Assembly (NCBI GenBank): GCA_048013815.1
Contig: CM106586.1
Location: forward strand, 23,746,001 to 23,810,000
Direction: 5' to 3'
From: Setoptus koraiensis
Lineage: Eukaryota > Arthropoda
Length of the DNA stretch: 64,000 nucleotides
This document shows positions 58,553 through 64,000 of the stretch, one piece after another. The first letter of the stretch is position 1. Each line of letters opens with the position of its first letter. The notes below the pieces were generated by a model. That model was not told the DNA's origin. It saw only the letters and a program-made list of their open reading frames with translations, and did not search any database. Position numbers and translations under genes: made by a program.

Positions 58553-59284
58553 ATGAATGGACATCAAATAAACAACCTGGTGGACACGATAAATGAAGCA
58601 TCACACAAAAGTAATCATCCACAAGATAATGATGACTTTTGGGTTGACGCCGGAGCAAATCTATTATGTTTTTGCGACGATATTATAGAGAAAGGGCCAG
58701 AAAGTGTCAACAATTGGATACCTAAGGAAGCGCAAATGACAAAAAATGACGGATATAGTCAACTCAAACAAAGCCAATCCTCTAAGGACAACAAAAAGTG
58801 TATTCTAGAGGCATTATTTACAACCATCACGAAAATACCCAGCGCCAATGAACCATTCGACAATCCAATCTGGAGTCAAAGACTTCACAACGACTACGGA
58901 TTGCAGATAGATAAAACTAAATCATTCTACGAACTAACCCTCTCCTATATTTGTTCCCTAATCAGTCAAATGTTTCCAGATAGATTTGTCTACGTGGAGT
59001 GTCTACTACTGAGAAAAGCATTTGATACGAGTAACATTTGCTCACTTTTGGCAGCCGATGTACTCACGTTTGTCTGTCGTTTAATGAAACCAGAATACCG
59101 TATAGCTGTCTGTCAGCTCACATTCAATTTATGTAAAAAAGCTCCACCAAATGTGATATCAATTCCATTAGGTCTCATACAGAGAATACTAGATCAATAC
59201 AATGACGACGGTCAAACAAGAAAGATATTCGAATCTCGAAATAATTACTCTCAAAGTCTGGAGGCCTTTTATGATCAACAATAA
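58553..59284 (+). CDS. FIRRM/C1orf112 (DUF4487)-like protein, tentative
   Basis: This is a 243-residue intronless frame. It is helical throughout, with the segment DTSNICSLLAADVLTFVCRLMKPEYRIAVCQLTFNLCKKAPP recalling the NLCSLL block and following helix pairs of FIRRM, the FIGNL1-interacting regulator of RAD51 filaments. FIRRM is normally about 850 residues, so this would be a very short version or only a related domain. The N-terminus (INNLVDTINEASHKSNH) is hydrophilic. The stop is followed within 150 bp by a convergent gene on the minus strand. Identity is a recollection of motif resemblance, not a search result. Confidence 0.4.
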   Translation: MNGHQINNLVDTINEASHKSNHPQDNDDFWVDAGANLLCFCDDIIEKGPESVNNWIPKEAQMTKNDGYSQLKQSQSSKDNKKCILEALFTTITKIPSANEPFDNPIWSQRLHNDYGLQIDKTKSFYELTLSYICSLISQMFPDRFVYVECLLLRKAFDTSNICSLLAADVLTFVCRLMKPEYRIAVCQLTFNLCKKAPPNVISIPLGLIQRILDQYNDDGQTRKIFESRNNYSQSLEAFYDQQ

Positions 59285-59431
59285 CATCTAATGGACGAGG
59301 CCGTTCATTTCTATTACATCCATCTGATGCGAATATTTTTAGCCAACAATCAAATTAAATTGTCCCAACAATATCCATTCATCTGATACCGCCACATTAT
59401 TGTCAATTATGATCAATTAATTAATGATTAA

Positions 59432-60306
59432 TTAATGAACTGCTTGTGATCTTACTCTCTCTATTTCCGCGTTGATCTTTTTCTCTGCTGAGGCATCTCC
59501 CTTTGCAAACTTGCTCAACTTCTCTTCTTCCTCCTTCAATTTCTTTATCATATCATTCAGACTTTCTACATTTCCCTCCAATGCATCCTCTCTGATATCT
59601 GGAGCCATTTGTCGCCAAGCAAATCTCAACAAGATACAAGCTTCGCTACCGTCCATACCACGCTTTACATGAGACCAAATGTCGATCATGGACTTGCGCA
59701 TACTCTTGTACTTTTCATTCTCCACCAACTTAGTATGACTTTCGAGCTTCATTTCCAATTCTTTTCGAAGCAATCGCTGGCTCCAAATTCTTGGTAACGG
59801 ATTGCCCTCTTCAATTGTACGAGTGTGGGTAAAGAAAGGATGTTTGGTTAGATCTTATCGTCAAGTATTTGATGACTTTATCAACAATGAAAAACATATA
59901 ACTTACGCTTGGCTCCCTCCGGATACAATTCCTCGCGATACTTGACAACATATTCCTTGTACTCTTTGATAGGAGCAATGTAATATTGATAATCTATCAC
60001 AGAATACTCTTCCGCTAATGGCTTGAATCTTGCAATGGCATCCGTACAAACCGACTCATCGACATCTATGTCCATGGTCTTCCAAAAGTAACTAATGTCA
60101 GCGGCAAAATTAGAAGTTGGACCAATCTCTTTATCCATATTTTTCACTATCTTCGACAATTCTTTGTAGCCCGATGGTCTGATTGCGTTTGGTAGATAGA
60201 AAGTGAAGAAGGTACCGAGACTAAATTGAAAGCCATCTATAATGATCAATGCGATGATCACTGAAGACGCGAGTACATTCACAGTTTTCAAGCTACCCTT
60301 TGACAT
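59432..60306 (-). CDS. membrane-anchored protein, unrecognised (two exons)
   Basis: Exon 1 (59907-60306) and exon 2 (59432-59808) join in frame across a 98-bp intron (GTAAGT donor, GAAG acceptor), giving 258 residues. The N-terminus has a hydrophobic segment (VNVLASSVIIALIIIDGFQFSL, about residues 9-30), consistent with a signal anchor or signal peptide. The rest is soluble and helical, rich in Lys and Glu (KEYKEYVVKYREELYPEGAK, NDMIKKLKEEEEKLSKFAKG) with few cysteines. No catalytic motif or family is recognised. The spliced frame is supported by conserved amino-acid-like composition on both sides of the junction. The gene lies between the convergent FIRRM-like frame and the bZIP gene. Confidence 0.68.
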
Positions 60307-60526
60307 ATTTCTTTGTTTGTTTCAATGCTCAACGCTTCTGATAATTATTCAAATTGAATTTATGGGAGGGTTTTTGTCTGCCACGACGTCCCTATAACTA
60401 AATTAAACCTATAGATTAATTTGCACGAGACAACTCAGACTAGCAGCTATCAATGAGGATGTTAAAATGTTTAAAAAACTTTTATTTATGAGTATAACTT
60501 TGCGTCAATAGCGAATCATAGATGAA

Positions 60527-61096
60527 CTATATATAGTTTGTATAACTATTATTGTTGTTATTGTTAGTATTAGAGTATCCTTGCGATAAGTGACTTTTGA
60601 TGGTTGACAATTCCTGAATGAGTTTACTATTTTGGGCCATGAGCTCACTATTTTGAGCCACAAGCTCACTATTCTGAGCGATGAGCTTACTATTTTGAAG
60701 CTTGAGCTCCTTTATTGTGTCCTCCTTCCTCTGTCGACATCTGGCTGCGGCCAAACGATTTGCCTCGCGTTTCTCTTCTTTGCTCGCCCGGCGAATCTTT
60801 TGTGGTTTCGTTGTAACATGATTGATTACCGGTTTTTGATCGCACGGGGGCCCTGGAATGCCTGGCTGATTTGTACTGTATTGACATGTATTGTACATAT
60901 TTGATTGATCTGTAATTGATGTGGCTTGATCATCAACAACCTTGTCTGGCAATGGTTTGAAGGGACTACTGTTGAATAAGGTGGCCCATTCTGGGAAAAT
61001 GTGCGGTGATAGGAATACCAGATTTGGCGTATCCAATACGTCTGTCGGAATACATCTCTTGTCGTCAAAGTTTAAAAAGAGTCTATCGGAGTCCAT
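60527..61096 (-). CDS. bZIP transcription factor, Jun/ATF-like
   Basis: This is a 189-residue intronless bZIP protein. The basic region (about 106-128, EEKREANRLAAARCRQRKED) has the NxxAAxxCR DNA-contact signature of AP-1/ATF factors. Five leucines at 131, 138, 145, 152 and 159 are exactly seven apart, and the unit QNSxL is repeated four times; Jun zippers contain one such LKAQNSEL. The N-terminal half has short hydrophobic activation-like segments (DTPNLVFLSP, EWATLFNSSPF), and the C-terminus is Asn-rich. I place the start at ATG 61096 (MDSDRLFLNF), because upstream codons in this frame start with TTG only. An AATAAA at 60481-60486 on the minus strand follows the stop by about 40 bp. Jun, Fos and ATF identities cannot be separated with certainty. 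Confidence 0.85.
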   Translation of the reverse strand: MDSDRLFLNFDDKRCIPTDVLDTPNLVFLSPHIFPEWATLFNSSPFKPLPDKVVDDQATSITDQSNMYNTCQYSTNQPGIPGPPCDQKPVINHVTTKPQKIRRASKEEKREANRLAAARCRQRKEDTIKELKLQNSKLIAQNSELVAQNSELMAQNSKLIQELSTIKSHLSQGYSNTNNNNNNSYTNYI

Positions 61097-61494
61097 TATC
61101 GTTGTTGTCGGGATGAGTTGAAAAAGGTGAATGATGCCAATTGGCAACCTGCTGACCAAATTTATACTCTATCGAATCCACCCAGTCTTAGCATCTTCCT
61201 ATTTGATGTGATATTCCCGGTAATCTGGTGACCGGGAAACAAAACAAAACCAAACATAGACAGACAGTCTATGTCTACGACAGTCTGTTTGTCTACGTTT
61301 GTTTCCATCAACCCATCATGGTAGCAGACCAACCAACCTGTCAAAGATCAACATCTAGATAGCGCACTCATTGTTTTAATCGTATTAAACCAGGATTAGC
61401 GATTTTAAATGAAAATTGTCGTTTGATCTTCTGATAAAAGCACCTGCAAACTATACAAAGCATCTATTTTCGCCTTCATTTATGACTCATTTGT

Positions 61495-63768
61495 TTACAT
61501 CCTAGATTGAGATCGAAGCAGTTGTGGTGTTGATCTCGCAGTAGATACATTGAAACTTTTCGTGGCCGGCGGTGATGAGTCATTCTTGGAATGGTGCTTA
61601 CAATAGTCTAGCTCGTGGCCATGCGAACAGTTAGATCCGTTTGCATGATCGCTCATTAGCATAACTGATAGTACTTTCAGTGTGCCAATAATTGTTACTG
61701 AACAGCCAAAAATGGCCAATAAAAGAGCATAGATTTTCTTCCTTGAGAACAATCTTCCAGATTCCAATTTAATATAGCATAATGATGGCAAAATAAATGC
61801 CAATGGCAGAGCAGTGGCAACACCCTGCAGCATCGATTATGATTCGATCGATGATAACGTTCGAGATTGAAAGAAGATCGTTGTCAATATCTCGTACTTG
61901 ATTGGGAAGAGCAGATTCAACAGCAGGTTCGATAGAAAATGATTGTTAGACACGGGTACTTAGGTACTTACATTCAACTCTAGCACTACGCCAAGACAAT
62001 CGGTCAGTGTTGACAACAAGAACGTTACCGATGCAATTGAGATGGTTATCATGAGATGATGAGAGCGTGTCAGCAACTCTTTACATGGCCAAAATAGATT
62101 CTCCAGTACCTCCCTGACAACAAAACACTCAATAGGATATGTCAGCATGATAGTTATGGTGAATAATAGACGAGCTAAATTAGCGCCATAATCATCGAGA
62201 CAAAAATTCTCAAATAAATCCCCTTGGCTAAATGATTTAAATGTTGCATAACCAGCAATACCAAATACAACAACTATGAAGCATGATATTCCTACACTTG
62301 CGTGTGTCACCTTGTCCCATCTTAATTGTGTCGGATTCTCTAGGCTACCGTACAACAAAAAAGAGCTATGGTGACACATATAAGCAAAACAAATGATACC
62401 AATCGATTGTGTGATGTCGTTACCAATAAAAGTGTACGAGTCGTCGTTGGTTCCAACTAGATTTGACATACGATCAAATCTCATTATAACAAACAATGTT
62501 ACATAGATGATCAAACAAAGCGACACCATCGACACCTGATAGATAAATCATGTGTAAATTTAAATGATTGATTGTTGGTAGATAAACAAACAATGGTGAA
62601 CCATGCATCCGTCTGTCAACAAATAGACATATATTAACATACTGATTAAGTAATGTATAATCGTTAGTTAACTCACCTTCGACATCTTTGCAATATCTTT
62701 CTGGAGCGACAGTGGAAGTGTAACAAATATGGTGGATAAAAATACAATAGAATTTCTATTTGCCAGTATGTGGGAGTGGCTCACTGCGGGGGAAATTGTT
62801 GAAATCAATCAAAATTGATTAATCAATTAATTAGCATGGATGCATGGATATAACTTTAACTGACAGGGATGCAATTCAATATTAGTTCTTACAAGCGAAT
62901 ATCCATCGGAAGACCTTTGTAACGGTGTCGCCAATAATCACGTTGTAACTTATCATTGCTTTTTTGCAATTGTCGATGATTCGATGTGGACGAGACCCAT
63001 TAAAGAAATGTCAAATCAATTAATTGTAGTCAATTAGGATGAACAGTGAAAAACAGTAAAATCTAATCGTTTTAAACATCTATATGAAGTACCAGGTACA
63101 TACCAATGAAAGGGTAAACAAACTGTAACAGTGTCAATAGGTAAAATCCTGGCCGCCCGAACGCCACATGAACCAAATCCTGATAAGATGTTACGCCGGC
63201 CAGGTTGGCTGATTTGACTAATAGACTGAGAGAATAATCTGTAACTATTGCCAAACCAATTAAAAGAAACAAACCAAAACCAAAGCCGGCCTTATGCAAC
63301 GCGTAAGGTATACCAACGATACCTGAACCTAAGATACTGTTCACATAGTTGAGACCAATATGATTCAGACTAGTAGTAGTGGGCCCATCTATTTGCTGAA
63401 TGGTTGCGCCATTGTTTGTTGTGATCAAATTCTTCAAGTCATTTTGGTTGTGCTCGTAGAATTGGCTCTCGATATTGCTATTGTTTGTGGCCTCGGTGGC
63501 CGAGGGTGAGGTGCCACTTATCTGCAAAAATCAAGAGTATGAATGAATAAGAATGAGAATCGATAGTCAGCTATGCAAATGTCAAACAAACATAAGAACA
63601 TGTATATGCAGTGAGGATAGGATTTGTTGTGCGTACCGTCGATAGGTTTGCTGGATTTCTATTTCCATTATCTTGGCTAACACTCTTGGTGCTGCCGTTG
63701 TTATTGTTGTTGGATGACGTAGATATTGGCTTGAGGATGTGGGCCGATTCCTCTCTAGTGGTTGCCAT
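61495..63768 (-). CDS. SLC38A11: SLC38A11-like amino acid transporter, six exons
   Basis: This is a predicted sodium-coupled neutral amino acid transporter of the AAAP fold, a multi-pass membrane protein. Exons (high to low) are 63637-63768, 63104-63521, 62893-62958, 62677-62783, 61972-62535 and 61495-61824, with introns of 115, 145, 109, 141 and 147 bp. Every junction keeps the frame, and the total is 538 residues. Diagnostic segments are NYVNSILGSGIVGIPYAL (TM1), YPFIAMISYNVIIGDTVTKVF spanning exons 2-3, CFAYMCHHSSFLLYGSLENPT, QGDLFENFCLDDYG, LTYPIECFVVREV and DCLGVVLELNGVATALPLAFILPSLCY. Order and wording match SLC38A11 best. The cytosolic N-terminus is Ser/Asn/Thr-rich; the C-terminus has a His/Cys cluster (NCSHGHELDYCKHH). 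Exon 3 is only 66 bp. Confidence 0.93.
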
Positions 63769-64000
63769 TTTTAGAGAGTATCCAGTATATTAGATTTGTG
63801 TCTCCTCTATTTTGCCCTGTTCTATAAGTTGTTGGATGTTCGGTCAGTCAAATACGAGAAACAATTGATGCAATGATGTTAGCTGCTATTTTACGTCGTT
63901 TCGTTTGGTGGTTTCGTAAAGTTAATTTTAGCTCTGCGTTGATTTATGATCTGATTAATTGGTTGTGATGACATTAGGGAGATGCCCCCACAAATAGTGC
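63769..64000. other. upstream region of the SLC38A11-like gene
   Basis: These are the 5' flank and presumed promoter of the transporter gene, AT-rich with no other feature seen before the window ends. Confidence 0.4.

Noticed and set aside
61097-61159. Longer N-terminus of the bZIP protein
   Set aside because: The extended frame begins with TTG rather than ATG; the first ATG is at 61096.

Overview
This is a window of animal nuclear DNA that opens with a 121-base gap of N. Short spliceosomal introns (77-184 bp apart from a 426-bp one in EF1A), AATAAA signals, and conserved animal genes (EF1A, EHD, eL43, uL18, AP-2, SLC38A11-like, BCCIP, DNAJB9-like) identify a metazoan. An arthropod, possibly an acariform mite, fits the compact gene style, but that placement is inference.

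The layout has three parts. (1) 0-14.6 kb is AT-rich and gene-dense: a DNAJB9-like co-chaperone, BCCIP, EF1A, prefoldin subunit 1, an EHD-family ATPase, ribosomal protein eL43, two small coiled-coil genes, and a BRO1/V-domain protein resembling HD-PTP but without a phosphatase domain. The prefoldin gene and its upstream DNA are repeated in inverted orientation on the far side of the EHD gene as a frameshifted pseudogene. (2) 14.6-56 kb is a compositionally different, GC-richer desert with a single recognisable gene, the transcription factor AP-2 (25.3-28.0 kb, minus strand), whose N-terminal half is almost entirely Gln/His-rich. The desert is full of young short tandem repeats, perfect hairpins and palindromes. 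A 26-bp perfect palindrome lies 30 bp upstream of the first AP-2 ATG, and hand counting finds about 31 copies of the 8-mer family TTRCGYAA. (3) 56.8-63.8 kb returns to compact AT-rich genes: ribosomal protein uL18 (RpL5), a possible FIRRM/C1orf112-like protein, an unrecognised membrane-anchored protein, a Jun-like bZIP factor with a duplicated leucine-zipper heptad, and a six-exon SLC38A11-like amino acid transporter.

Functionally the flanks are mostly housekeeping (translation, protein folding, endosomal traffic, transport). The centre looks like the regulatory landscape of one developmental transcription factor. No transposase, reverse transcriptase, rRNA, tRNA or CRISPR array was recognised.
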